Positions 51,901-61,759 of a stretch of 64,000 nucleotides of DNA are shown in pieces. The stretch is from Dysidea avara. Its lineage: Eukaryota; Porifera; Demospongiae; Dictyoceratida; Dysideidae. Made by a program: the position numbers and the translations under genes. Each line of letters opens with the position of its first letter. Within the stretch, counting starts at the first letter, position 1. A model generated the notes under the pieces. It had not been told where the DNA came from. It saw only the letters and a program-made list of their open reading frames with translations, and did no database searches. The stretch spans positions 7,713,277 through 7,777,276 of the forward strand of contig NC_089281.1 in NCBI RefSeq assembly GCF_963678975.1, read 5' to 3'.

Positions 51901-54900
51901 TCAACTGTTTTACAACCTGCTACGACACTTTGTGAAAGCTTCTCGTGCCATGCAACTAGAAAATGTGCATATTTATCCTTTCCTTTAAAATTGGTTTTGT
52001 ACAAGCTGATAAAACTTCTCTTGAAATGGTCTATCATGCTTGACAAGGCAGGTGAATCGCGTATGTGTTTCCAAATACAACCTCTTGCTGGGAAAGCACT
52101 GAAGTGTACGCCATCGGCGTCGACTTTACTGACTACTTCTGATAAAATGTTGCAGCCAGTTACAGATTCTAATTCCACAATCGTTTCATCTAACTTTCGC
52201 ATTGTAATCTGTCGTCTTTTACGGGTGCATTTCCCATCACCACCACTAACGCTGTCATCTTCAGCTTCCTTCAACTCTGCTGTACTTTGTTCCGCCTCGC
52301 TTTGTACACGTTTGTTCCGTGCAGATCTTCTACTCGAGCTAGTTGATCCTTGCCTTTGCCAACGCTTCTTTGGCTGTGTGCCTCTCTTCTTTGTTGGTTG
52401 TGTTTGCTTAGCCTTTCTTTTCTTCAGCTGGGTCTTCCTCTTTTTGGACGGTGGCGAACTGGTCTTCACTTCCACCTCAACTACGGCAGCTGGGGCATTC
52501 ATTACTGCACGTGGAATGACGCATGCCAATTACATAATATTCGCGTGTGTCGTATCCAATTTATTTCAAATGATGTGACATAATTTGGATTGTGATGGCA
52601 CCGAGTTTTATGCTCCTTCGCCGCCTTCGGCGGCTCATAAGCTCCTGATGATATGGATACCATATGGGAGGGTTGTTGATGATATGTGGTTAGATCACAA
52701 AATATGTTTAAATGGTAGGGTTGTAATAAACACCCCACCCAACCTTTTTTGCGTGTGAAAAGCAGCCATGATATTAGCGTTACCATTTATCTTCCACCTA
52801 TAATGGACAAACAAAGTACTCACTGTGATGGCTAGGAAGAATAAACTGGATGCCTTGCATGTGCGCTTGAACGGCTTCTCGTAGCGAAGATGGGCAACTC
52901 ACTAGAGACCCTATTATGGCCATCTTGTAAGGTAAAAGAGTGCTGCACAACTTCAATCTGCCATCTATTAACGTTATAAAGACTATAGTCGAATAATACG
53001 CATCCTGAGCACACAAGATCCCATAATTTTGTTCTTCTACGGCTTCTTCTGTATACGGAACAGCAGGCAATGGCGAAGAAGAACTTAGAGAAATTTATCC
53101 AGGTGGTAGCGATCTGTGGAGTACGGGTTAATTAATGGGTCACGGACACGCGGAAGGACTCAGTGAGTAAGGCTGTGTAGTTTTTATCGTGAAAAAATGG
53201 AAACCTTGGGCTGTACACGAGTGAAAAAAAAAAAAAAGAATAATAATATTATGAATAATAATATGAACAATTTGCGTAAAATTCACAATTTTTGAATGTT
53301 TCCAAATTTCGTCTAGACCATTTTTACTGCTATATCACAATTTTTCTGAGTTCAGTGTTTGATAATAAGCCTTCTGAGGGTTGTTTTATGCTCGAGTCTG
53401 CTTTCTAAGGCTGGTTTTAGGTGACTGCTCTATCAGGATTTTCAAAAATTCCACTGCGATCCCTATTCTGAACCCACTATCGTGGTTCATGATAATATGT
53501 AATATTATTATAGTTACTTTATTTTTTGGGTAATATGTATGTAACTGTAACTAAATAGTTCAGTTGCAAGTAATATGTAATATGTAACTAGTTACTTTTA
53601 CAAAGTAACTTGCCCAACACTGTCCACGAGCATGAAGCTTAAAACTATAACCTTAAACCAATCTCTTTGTAGCATTTTCCAGATTGCTGCCTTGCTGGTG
53701 AGGGGGTAGGAACACACCATGACAAAACTTACATCATAAACCTTTACAAATAGGTGTATGTAGAACCCTTTGTAAATTCAGTCACACAATTAGCTCTACA
53801 ACTAGTCAAGAGTTATTTACAAACTAGCAACTCACCATTAGATGGAGCATATGATTTTCTGGCTCAAACTTATTTGGTTTCTGTCGCTTGCCAGGTACAG
53901 GTGAATCTCTTCCCAACCTCAAATAGTTAGAAGACAATTCAGATGGGCCATCAGTTGTTTGTTCAGGTTTGTGACCTCCAAATTTACGGTAGAGATAGCC
54001 AAGGGGTCCAATGAACTCACACTCTGTACGCTCAAAGTCATCGATTAAATCGTAATCGTATTCTATTTCATCATGTCCTGTCTGCTTAATCTGCTTGTTC
54101 AACACCCACTTGGCAACATCTAAAATGGGTTAAGCACACTTAAAATACTGATAATGCCAGAATAATAAAAACTGCTAAGCACACATCAGTTTTCAAATGA
54201 ACAACATCCATTTTGCTGAAACTATATGCACTGCAATTCCAGTAAGGAGTCACAGTTGTGTCATAATCCACTAACAGCGTGTTTACACTAGACATAGAAT
54301 TCGGGCTATTGTGGGGTAATTCGATCCGGGCCGATTAGCACTTCAGTATAAACACATGCCGAATCGAGCCATGCAAATTTGAATGGGGCTACCTACCTGA
54401 GGTGGTCCAGTTCGATTCAATTCAACTCACATCTGCGTGTAAACAGTTGTGACCTTGCAGTTCGATTTAACTCTAATAAACGGAATAAAGTACGGACAGT
54501 TACAGCTAAAATGGCGACTGTAATGATGAAATGAAGCAACAGAGAAGTATTTAGGTGACGATAAGGAAACACAGCTTAAAGAACAACACAAGGGCTCAAA
54601 GCAAACATGTACGCATGCGAATCAATAGTTAACTAACTACATGGAGTTGAGAGTAGTCGCCAACATCGAAGCCAACACTTTAGACTTTATCATGCCTACT
54701 AACCTGGTGATTCAGAGAGCACAAATCCTTTTTAACTCTATCAACAACCTTTACTTCGATGCAAATTATGATTGTGGGTTTACGTTTTTTTACAGATTGG
54801 AGTGGGCTCGTCTTCATAGTATAAACGGGGCTCACAAATCGATCTGGATCACACTGAAGCGATCTCATCCAGAGCGATCTGCAGTATAAACATGCGGTAA

Positions 54901-57900
54901 TTGTGCAAAACACCGTCTGGTGACAATACTTGAATTTGTTGGGTACCAGTAGTGTGATCCAGCCAAAATATTGGCTGGCCAATCAGAACAGTTGCATAAT
55001 TGTTCAAAAGGATTTGAAAATGCCTAGTACTATAGTGGCAATGTACAAGAAACAATCTTTCTTATATCTAGTGTAGTACAGGATAGAGTTTCATTTCTGA
55101 TGAAAGATCTGGTCGCAATTTTATAAAGCAATAACAAACATCTTCAACAACCCAGCTGACAACTTCTTAAAAAACGTGTACCTTTTTGTCAACTTCCAAT
55201 ACATTCACGCAACTGTGCTACTTCTTAATTCTGATTGGACAGCCACTACTCCAGCCTCCAGGCTTAAAAAACTAGTGCATTATTACCAAATGGTACTTGT
55301 GCTATTACAACAGGTTCGGTTGGGCACAAGACCAGAGCCGAAGACAGCTGTACAGATAGTGTGGACACTCAAAAAAGTCTGGACAGCTGCTCATGACCAG
55401 GATGCCTTCAGTGCCCATAATACACAAATTTCACCGTAGTCTGCAAAAAATGTATTGTCTTTGTAGTTTATTAGACTATTGCGCAAAGGCAGCAGCTACT
55501 TGTATATATCATCTCCAGTGTATAACCATCAATAACTATATAATTAATAATCCATATTAACCTGTCATATTGATTACTAACAGTCTCATCGGAGTTTCAT
55601 TGGTCCCTGTGCAGTAATTCAGTGCATGTTCACCATGTACAGGATGAGTGAGTATAGCCATGACTGCTTTCCTGTAGATAATAAATACAAAACCATCGTG
55701 GATGGAACACATACACACACAAGCACAAGAATACACAGAATGGAAAGTCTTTGGCTAAGAACCATAGCTACCTAGCTGACTGGGGTATCTATACACTACT
55801 CGGGTGACAAATCCTCAGGCTAGTACTCATTTAATACAGCTTTTTAACAACAGCAACTGGGCAACAGTGAGCATTGAACCTGGAACCGCATTAGCGCGCA
55901 CGCTACACACAGTGACACACTTATTACACCAAACGGTTCTTTACTTCTTTCCCAGCAGAATTGCTCTACACAGAGCACTATAATCCTTGTCATCCCTGTC
56001 ATAAACACTGGCATTGTGATCAAGAAGCAGCGTAACACAATCAGCTGCATCAGCATCAGAAGCCACCATCAACATTGACGGCTAAAACCATATAATCATC
56101 ACCTTCCATAAGACACTACACAATCTTACTTTATCCTTTTCAGTGTCTAGTCGAGTGGGGGACACTTTGACAGTCTCAAGAAAGAACTCAACGATGGATG
56201 CTTGACCTTTCTTACAAGCAAGGTACAGCAGATTTCGATTATTCTCCCTGTGTGACAAACATATAACTAAGCCACACAGGTATAGTGTAGCTGAAACTAA
56301 CTCAGTTGGTGGATCTCGTGATTTACTTCTTAGGAGTAGCAGTGCATCAAGATTACCACACTCACAAGCAGTACGAATTTCCCCTGACCACTCCTCTCGT
56401 CCGATCTCCCACACCTCCTCTAAGAAGCTACACACCACATAAAGTTGACATATTTATATTTCAATGCTTTATCTTATCTCAACATCATTGCTTACTTTGT
56501 ATGTCCAAATTCTACAGCGTAATCACATGGCAGCTTCTTTGACTTATTGCTATCAATCTCGTCAAAATATTCTAAAAATAATTTATTGCTTACACGAAAT
56601 ACCTACACAATTAAATATAAAATACAGTGAAATTATTACAGGTGAACAGTACCGTCAAAGGAAAGCCATGTCTTGCAGCAATATGTAAAATGTTTCCTTC
56701 ACAATGGTTACTGAACTTGTACCTCTCAAGTAACAGTTCTTTACACAATGTGTCTTCAAGTAGCAAAATTCCCTGTAATTTTAAAACAATTGTCCATAAT
56801 TCAAGGTTGTGCCATAGAGCACAGATACATATGACAGTTTTACAGGCGAAAATTCATGGGGCACTTTTATTTGCGTGTTACCTTAACAATCACTCCAATT
56901 CCTGATTTGATGTCATATTCAATGACAGGCATGCCACGGTACGTATGCTGTAAGGTGGTTACTGCTTCTGATGCTGGTAGGTGACTGAGAATGGTCATGA
57001 TGACTTGAGGTGCTAAATCCTTCAACTGCTCGTGGTTCACTAGTGCTGTCACAATGGGAGTACGATGGTTCCTATCACTTGCACTCTGTTCCCCAATCCT
57101 GTTGGAAGTTACGTGTAGTTGTTACATATCAAAGTTATTGCATTTTCATGCACAAGGCAAAGCAGCAACCAAAGTGTGGCCTTGATAATGAGGCGGTTTT
57201 ATTAATGAGGTCATAATGAAAATCTTAGCTATGTTTGGGACCTACTGATTTACAATAATGCAGTGTACTTCATACAATGCACACACAAAACACACACTGA
57301 CCCAGCTTGCATTAAAAGTTGTGTTATCTCTACTTTCCCAACCTTGACAGCACTATGCAAGGGAGTTTCACCAACAGAATTAGTGTACTTCTTCAAAAAG
57401 TTGGGATCCTCTGTGATCAGTTTAATAATAATGGTGTCAGCATTCTGCCTAAGCACCAACTCCACAAAGCCCATTCTGTTAAAGGAACTATCAAAACCAG
57501 ATCTGATAGCCCTGGTGAGCTGAGAGGTACCACCACCAGCTGGCTTGTAGTAGTTCAGATTTTTCCTCAAAATGTCAACAAGAACTTTAGGGAAGTTGAC
57601 AGCATCTTTCATCACAGCTTCGTTCACTTCAGCATCAGAGTCCAACAGTTTTATGGCAACCGCTAGAAATGGTCTCAATCTGGCATTGCCTTGTAAACAC
57701 TCTCTACATTTCCTAAGAGCCAGCATCAAAGGACTAGCACCATCCGACTGAGTAGGAGTGTTGGCATCTGTTAATATGATAAAATGATCAATAATGGCAA
57801 AGAATGAGATAACAACTATGTCCTTGTATCAATACAGCAATGGTGAAGAGTAAAGTGCACATTTACTTTGTCCCCTGGTGAGTACTACCAAAAATGGTTT

Positions 57901-60799
57901 TAAAACTTGAACTGTGAAAATTCAAATTCACTGTTATGTCAACATTGATTGATTGAAAATGTCCATACTTCTTTAAGTGGTCAAAAACTTTATCATTAAA
58001 ATAGTTAAATTAAAAGGGGCCAGAGTTGAAGGTCAATGGCCATCTCTATAGCATGTACAGTGTGTGTGACTGGCCACAAGGAAATGTTGGTAAGCTACAG
58101 CCTGTGTAACCAGATAACTGTCAGCTCATAAGTCCACTATTTACAGTAATTCCGTCAGTATGATAAGATAGTTACAGTAAATGGTATTGAGTGCAGTAAG
58201 GCACACATGTCCAGCACTGATGTGCTCTAACAATACCTTGCTGCTACTACTAGTGCATACATGTATCACTATGCTATCATCCATTTACCAAATCCCATAT
58301 TGTCCAGCAATTCATTGATAGCTTCACCATATCCCTTCACAATACAATAATGGAGAAAGTTCATTCCGTTCTCATCGTACTCTTCTTCTGGTTCTTCCTT
58401 CCAGTCCTCAGGCCAATCACCATCTCTAAACTCCACCACTTTCTCAGTGAACTCTGTTTCATTAGCCCCATACTAACACACAATATTGGTACATTTCAGC
58501 AACCAAAATGTAAAAACTGACTGTATTTACCTGGTCAAACTTTTCAGATTTCTCAGTTTTAGGAGCTCCTGAAGCACCAGAGGCAGGAAGGCTTGGTGTC
58601 TAAGTAGGAAACGTGCAATAATCAAAGTGTTAAAGTCAGTCATACAATAAAGTTAATGCCAGCCCACACACTGGAACTAAACTAAACTTGTACTACACAA
58701 AAACCTTATTAATTGGGACCAAAATATGACCTAGATGATGATGCTACTAAGGTGATACAGTACACCTTTGGGGCTTACATACCAGTGAAACAGTGGTCCT
58801 ACTTGTGAGGTGGTCACTAAATGAGGTTTCACTGTACCATTCTGTACATCTATACAGTGGAAAGTAGCTTACATTGTCATGAACCAATACACTGGTATTA
58901 ACAACAGTGACTCCACACTTTGCTCTCCCACCTTGGAAACATCAAAGATACTCTACCAACCAGGCCTTGTTGACTATATCCATACCCTCATTTAATACTA
59001 GATAAATTTATACTCTGATACAAACCCACTGTTGATGCTATAGAGATAATAGCAACAAGGAAAACTCCAAGGAAGCACCAAGAAACAATGTACTTCTGCA
59101 CGTGTTCAATTGAAACAGTACTATTATTATGGAGTTGACACGTAACATTGATTTTAAAATAGAATTTCTCATTTTCAAAAATTCAGCGGAATTTTGGTTT
59201 AATAAAGTATTGCCTTTATCAGGAAATTAAACAACAATTTGAATAAGACATGATGCATTACGCAAAAGAAGACCTGGGTGAAGCCCAAAACCCAAACAAC
59301 ACTCTTGTGACGAAGGCAGCTATGTGTAATTATGCTAGTTTGATTTGTCATGCCAAGTTACCTTAACAGTACAGCTTGAGACTTAGAAGTTTGAAGAGTA
59401 ATCGTCCCCAGAATCTGTGGCTGATGTTCACAAAAGGCTGACAGTGATGGTTTACAAAAAGAAAGGCATTTCAACCTCAGACTACTCAACATTTGCTGTG
59501 TTAAAGAAAGTTGTTCTGAGTTACCATCAACCAACTGGAGGTGCGGATGCGGCAGTTGTTTGTATGGGGAATATACGTGGTTTGGGTCCACATTGGTACA
59601 CACACACTAATAGACAATATGTGTATTGTGTGTATCATTGGTTACATCAACATGTTACCATAGATACTCTATCCCCTCTCCCCCCACGATTAAATTTTCC
59701 AGCCATGAAGTTACAGAACCTAAACTCAAATGTACACTTCATCCACAGAGTGTTATCACCAAGGTAATGTATGGTTGTGTTACCTGTGTGAAGCATCACC
59801 TCTCCATACCACACAACACTGGTTTCCTAATTAGAAAGCTTACATAGTACTCCACCTGACTAAGCCTAAAACTTGTTCCAAATATGACTATAGCTTACAT
59901 AGGCTATATTAGAGATACTTTGACATTCTGAGAACATTTTGCAGTGTACAAGAATGTAATCTTCTATCTGGAGCAAAACAAAAAACTTCTGCTAATAACA
60001 AGTTTCAAAAAAATCAACTGTAGCAGCATGCTGAATACATTTAGGCCACTCCAAATAAATCCTCTGTCTCCCATCCACCACCCGCATCTGGTTACTGTCA
60101 ACTCTATCCAGGACGGGAAAGAGAGAATGCATTTGGAGTGGCCTTAGCTACACAACTAATTTTTCTCTTTTATGGGGTATTGGTCAAAAAAAAATACACA
60201 GACAATCACTTGACACAAACTTTATTGTATGAGGTTGCAATATAACTATGAAAACAATAACAACTGGCACTACACTTCCAAGGGGTAGTCACTATGTAGA
60301 ACCACTTGCGACTGGGATCAATATCAAACCAAGTGATCAAGATGTCCTAGAAAGTGGTGATTAAGCTAGCTTGCAAACAAAATGGAAATTTACGAAGCAA
60401 TCAAGGTTGCTCTTAAGGCAAAATCAAGTGATCAAGGTACATTTTTTGATCGACAATAACGTTATCCCGGTCGCAGATGGTTCTACAGGACTATTGACCA
60501 CCCTTTGACTTTGTGATAGAAATTAATGGTCCTTTTCAAGTGTTCTACCAATTATTGACCACTAAAAATTGTGTTTGTAAGTACAATGCACAAATGGGAG
60601 AATCACACAAGAAAAACAACCTACAGTACATAAACCATTCACTAGCAATCTTTACCCGAAGTTTACTCACCAAATTTGACGTTGGGGTAGACGCCACACC
60701 TGTGAGGCTCCTGCCAGGCCTACGGAGCCCAGGAGAGCTGTCCAAGCGCTGCATATCGTACCGCTCTGTAGAAACCTTTTTATCAGATGGTTGTGCCAT
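37494..60799 (-). CDS. TRPA-type ankyrin-repeat transient receptor potential cation channel
   Basis: Exons: 60671-60799, 58531-58599, 58289-58472, 57302-57767, 56882-57098, 56653-56772, 56496-56602, 56302-56427, 56130-56247, 55945-56081, 55562-55671, 53836-54119, 44503-44674, 44429-44449, 42977-43392, 42496-42684, 41200-41268, 40974-41147, 37494-37643; 3258 bp, 1085 aa, all phases agree. Residues from about 105 to 600 hold ankyrin-type repeats (NGMNFLHYCIVKGYGEAI, VGETPLHSAVKVGKVEI, NRNLLYLACKKGQASIVEF, YSALCRAILLGKK). LDILNHKLVENLINHYWRY is the linker before S1. S1 is in exon 13, S2-S5 in exon 15, and the pore loop (AILFTGDGEYGDQF) and S6 in exon 16. After S6, LAVGEVDELQDNATLEHHRL closely follows the TRPA pattern. 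The last exon is a charged coiled coil. Exon 14 is a 21-bp microexon. Exon 12 joins exon 13 across a 9.2-kb intron filled by nested transposons. TRPA is the best fit; a TRPV- or other ankyrin-TRP-like position is possible. The activating stimulus cannot be told from sequence. Confidence 0.9.
38142..38489. mobile_element. 348-bp hAT MITE with 8-bp duplication
   Basis: The ends are TAGAGGTGCACCGATAATCG and, inverted, TAGAGGTGCACCAATATGGC. A perfect 8-bp duplication ACTCACAG flanks it (38134-38141, 38490-38497). The interior is rich in ATCGG/CCGAT repeats. The paralogous segment at 39.2 kb lacks the element (empty site). It lies in the last intron of the channel gene. Confidence 0.9.
39475..39621. 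mobile_element. Short inverted-repeat element in duplication unit 2
   Basis: AGGTCCTGTGGAAGCG at the left and the inverted AGGTCCTGTGGAAATG at the right, about 147 bp apart. The corresponding stretch is missing from unit 1. The superfamily is unknown. Confidence 0.5.
40705..40765 (-). repeat. SINE-like 3' end, copy 3
   Basis: The reverse strand reads GCAGCACACGTTACTGTCAG, the shared motif and TGTAAAGCATTATTATAC. It lies in the last channel intron. Confidence 0.55.
41343..41440. repeat. Hairpin element in a channel intron
   Basis: The arm GGGCATGAGGGCTTTGCCTG with ATATGTATGCCC pairs with GGGCATACATATCAGACAAA and GTCCGAATGCCC. A second small stem (GCCC/GGGC) is in the loop. Confidence 0.7.
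42656..42769. repeat. 56-bp tandem duplication covering the pore-exon 3' splice site
   Basis: The segment 42656-42711 is repeated without change at 42712-42767. Each copy holds the acceptor CTGTAG followed by the first codons of the pore exon (GQNFGPYEDF). Use of the acceptor at 42684|42685 gives the correct channel frame. The distal acceptor (exon edge 42740) would add 56 bases and shift the frame. Confidence 0.9.
42819..42908. repeat. (GT)n microsatellite, about 90 bp, in a 292-bp channel intron
   Basis: GT dinucleotides with one C near the left end, between the S5 exon (42977-43392) and the duplicated acceptor of the pore exon. Confidence 0.97.
43590..43810. repeat. Degenerate repeat block with small palindromes
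   Basis: AAAGTGTACTTTG pairs with CATAAAGTACACTTT. The following GGCTAATAGCCTG...AATCACCCAAGCCA occurs again in a related form at 41470-41525 (GGCTGATAGCCTG, ATCACCCAAGCCA). Confidence 0.5.
44138..44294. repeat. Hairpin element next to the channel microexon
   Basis: The arm contains TTAAAGCATTG and TGCTATATGAAAAATAAAGT and GATGCTAATAAAGCAC, all repeated inverted at the right. It ends 135 bp below exon 14 on the map. Confidence 0.72.
44429..44449 (-). other. 21-bp microexon of the TRPA-like channel (between S1 and S2)
   Basis: The 21 bases are preceded by a pyrimidine-rich acceptor ending TTGTAG and followed by the donor GTAAGT. They enter and leave in phase 1 and so add exactly seven residues (ending NHSG) between exon 13 and exon 15. 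Skipping them also keeps the frame, so the S1-S2 extracellular loop could exist in two lengths. Confidence 0.75.
45243..45445. mobile_element. MITE with AGGGATC-type ends (copy 3), inside the hAT element
   Basis: The outer inverted repeat is CTAGACATATTTAAAAATTT against CTAGACACATTAAAAATTT. Inside is a 35-bp-class palindrome GTGGTAATGTAAACCACAAA and its inverse. It shares AGGGATCGCTG and GAAACAAG with the copies at 6.9 and 19.2 kb. Confidence 0.65.
46592..46661 (+). repeat. Left terminal inverted repeat of the P-like element
   Basis: Begins CAGGAGCTTATGAGCCGCC and runs to the shared GGTGCCATCACAATCCAAAT block. It matches the right end except for short gaps. Confidence 0.88.
47065..48030 (+). 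repeat. Tandem duplication of two transposase exons (unit about 495 bp)
   Basis: The block from THGQPLTATSPEQLV through GVDIAMDICTHYPDLSVV recurs about 491-498 bp downstream, with diverged copies of both introns. The first copy has a GC donor (G|GCTAGG) where the second has GT (G|GTTAGG). Exon phases stay compatible, so the duplication lengthens the disordered N-terminal part. Confidence 0.8.
48911..48960. mobile_element. 50-bp palindromic MITE of the P-like family, 7-bp duplication
   Basis: Starts CAGGAGCTCATGAACCACTG and ends GGCTCATAAGCTCATG. It is flanked by the perfect 7-bp repeat GTTGTAT (48904-48910, 48961-48967). It sits in the transposase intron 48784-49138 of the parent element. 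Confidence 0.8.
49792..49831. mobile_element. 40-bp palindromic P-like MITE
   Basis: Near-perfect palindrome AGCTTATGAGCC-ATGT-GGCTCATAAGCT with CTACAC on both sides (49786-49791, 49832-49837). It lies in another gap of the transposase gene. Confidence 0.65.
50284..50328. mobile_element. 45-bp palindromic P-like MITE, degenerate left end
   Basis: GGGAGCTTATGAG and the inverted ATAAGCTCCTG surround GTGAACCACTTTTGGTGG. No convincing duplication remains. It lies in the transposase intron 50114-50380. Confidence 0.6.
51126..52502 (-). pseudogene. Second gene of the P-like element: unrecognised basic protein, one in-frame stop
   Basis: A single-exon frame opens at ATG 52500-52502 (MNAPAAVVEVEV) and runs 402 codons to TAA at 51294-51296. 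The same frame then stays open for 55 more codons to TAG at 51126-51128 and keeps protein-like composition (LNTINNDFLANVTQLDKIET), so the TAA looks like a nonsense mutation, perhaps from CAA. The first 100 residues are rich in Lys/Arg/Ser/Thr, suggesting nuclear or DNA/RNA binding. The remainder is a mixed alpha-rich domain (IWKHIRDSPALSSMIDHFKR, YAHFLVAWHEKLSQ). I do not recognise any family. It converges on the transposase; the stops lie about 50 bp apart. It may help transposition or regulate it, which is inference only. Confidence 0.7.
52582..52647 (-). repeat. Right terminal inverted repeat of the P-like element
   Basis: Reverse complement of the left end. It carries an extra 9 bp (CCGCCTTCG) that makes a small local palindrome, GCCGCCTTCGGCGGC. 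The minus-strand gene starts about 80 bp inside it. Confidence 0.88.
54277..54895. mobile_element. Possible non-autonomous DNA transposon
   Basis: GCGTGTTTACACTAGACATA on the left and the inverse GCATGTTTATACTGCAGATC on the right. Several AGTATAAAC motifs lie inside. It lies between channel exons 11 and 12. The ends are only partly paired. Confidence 0.42.
58600..60670. other. Channel intron 1
   Basis: No exon supported. It holds the 105-bp MITE at 60.04 kb and a CAGATGGTTCTACAGGACTA motif near 60.47 kb that also occurs near 40.27 kb. Confidence 0.5.
60043..60147. mobile_element. 105-bp MITE with TTTAGGCCACTCCAAAT ends
   Basis: The 5' TTAGGCCACTCCAAAT is mirrored by ATTTGGAGTGGCCTTA. It lies in channel intron 1. 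Confidence 0.65.
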
Positions 60800-61339
60800 A
60801 CAGTACTAACTGGTTTATTATATACGTAGTACCAACCGGACCGCGGGTCCAACACGAGTTCACCACCTTGTGTATCACGTGAAATATTTTAACCATGTGG
60901 ATGATCAAAACATAGATCAAGACACACGGTAGTGTGTCGTGCGGCCCAAGAAGCCGGCGCGCCACATCGTGAGTATATTTACCGGAAGAAAGTAAACGCG
61001 ATTTTCACACCTTTGTAGCTCCGTGATTCCTTATCCGATTGAAACCAAAGTTGCTACAGTAGTGCCGGCTAGGTAGGGGAGTCCACATTCCAAATTTGAA
61101 GAAAGTCGCTCCAGCCATTTCCGAGATACGAGCGGCCAAAGTTAGATTTTTTTTTCTTCTTTTCGCACACTTTGCAAAATCCGCCATAAAACACGAATGC
61201 GTGTTCCAATCGGGCTGACATTTGGCACACTTAAAGGACTCATTAAGGCGAATCTCAGTACCAAGTTTGGTAGGAATCCGATGAACATTCACGGAGTTAT
61301 GACCGATTATTTGCGTAAAATTAGGTCGAAGGTCTGTCA
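60800..61339. other. Upstream region of the channel gene
   Basis: The promoter is expected just above 60.8 kb. A 113-codon minus-strand open frame at 61005-61346 looks like repeat sequence, not a gene. No clear promoter motif was seen. Confidence 0.4.
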
Positions 61340-61680
61340 CGCCCACAGGGTAAACCGCTTGAAGGAATGAGCTGAAAATTGCTATGTAGATGGAGTAACT
61401 ATCGTGGGAGTGCCTTTTTGTGGTTTGAAAGGAATCTAGTTAAAGGCCATCGAGATATGACACAAAACCCAACCTGTGTCAAAATTACACGATCGATTTT
61501 TATGAATTAAAAACTATTAATTTTCACGCCTACCAGGCAAACCGCTTAGAGCAGTGAGCTGAAAATCGGTGTGAAGCTGGAATAATTATCATAGAAAGTA
61601 CTTGCAGTAGTACAGAAAAATCGGATCACAAACCACTGAGTTATGATTTCAAAGCCAACTACGTGTAGCATATGCGAGAT
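61340..61680. repeat. Two diverged repeat units of about 190 bp
   Basis: AAACCGCTTGAAGGAATGAG ... GGAGTAACTATCGTGGGAGT near 61.35 kb and AAACCGCTTAGAGCAGTGAG ... GGAATAATTATCATAGAAAG near 61.54 kb align in order. No gene seen here. Confidence 0.55.
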
Positions 61681-61759
61681 CGAGATACTCTAATAGAACA
61701 GTCACCCTAATACTAATAGAGCATTCAGCTACGTTTATAATTTACTCCATTATAGAATT

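Larger units (their letters stand above)
46592..52647. mobile_element. 6.06-kb P-superfamily DNA transposon with two convergent genes
   Basis: The ends are inverted repeats of about 66-70 bp that start CAGGAGCTTATGAGCCGCC. The flanks carry a perfect 7-bp duplication ATGATAT (46585-46591 and 52648-52654). Inside are a plus-strand transposase gene (46810-51072) and a minus-strand gene (51126-52502) that converge near 51.1 kb. P-element relatives usually make 7-8-bp duplications and start with CA, which fits. Frameshifts and a nonsense codon show that this copy is inactive. Confidence 0.88.
44845..53622. mobile_element. hAT-type element with 8-bp target duplication, host of a nested P-like element
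   Basis: The left end reads CAGTGTTGGGAGTAATGCG and the right end, on the other strand, CAGTGTTGGGCAAGTTACTT. Both ends continue into GTAA/TTAC-rich subterminal sequence typical of this widespread hAT end type. A perfect 8-bp duplication TCCACGAG flanks it at 44837-44844 and 53623-53630. Without the nested 6.06-kb P-like insertion and one copy of its 7-bp duplication, the element is about 2.7 kb. I see no hAT transposase in it, so it is probably non-autonomous. It lies wholly inside the intron between channel exons 12 and 13. Confidence 0.85.

Noticed and set aside
52798-53070. 90-codon minus-strand open frame (QNYGILCAQDAYYSTIVF...)
   Set aside because: It lies inside the hAT element, has no ATG at its start and no recognisable family. 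It could be decayed transposon protein, but nothing supports a call.
59417-59767. 116-codon plus-strand open frame (LTVMVYKKKGISTSDYSTFA...)
   Set aside because: Starts well but matches no family I know and sits in channel intron 1 with no supporting splice structure.
61005-61346. 113-codon minus-strand open frame
   Set aside because: The DNA looks like a dispersed repeat (related units follow at 61.34-61.68 kb), and the peptide has no recognisable domain.
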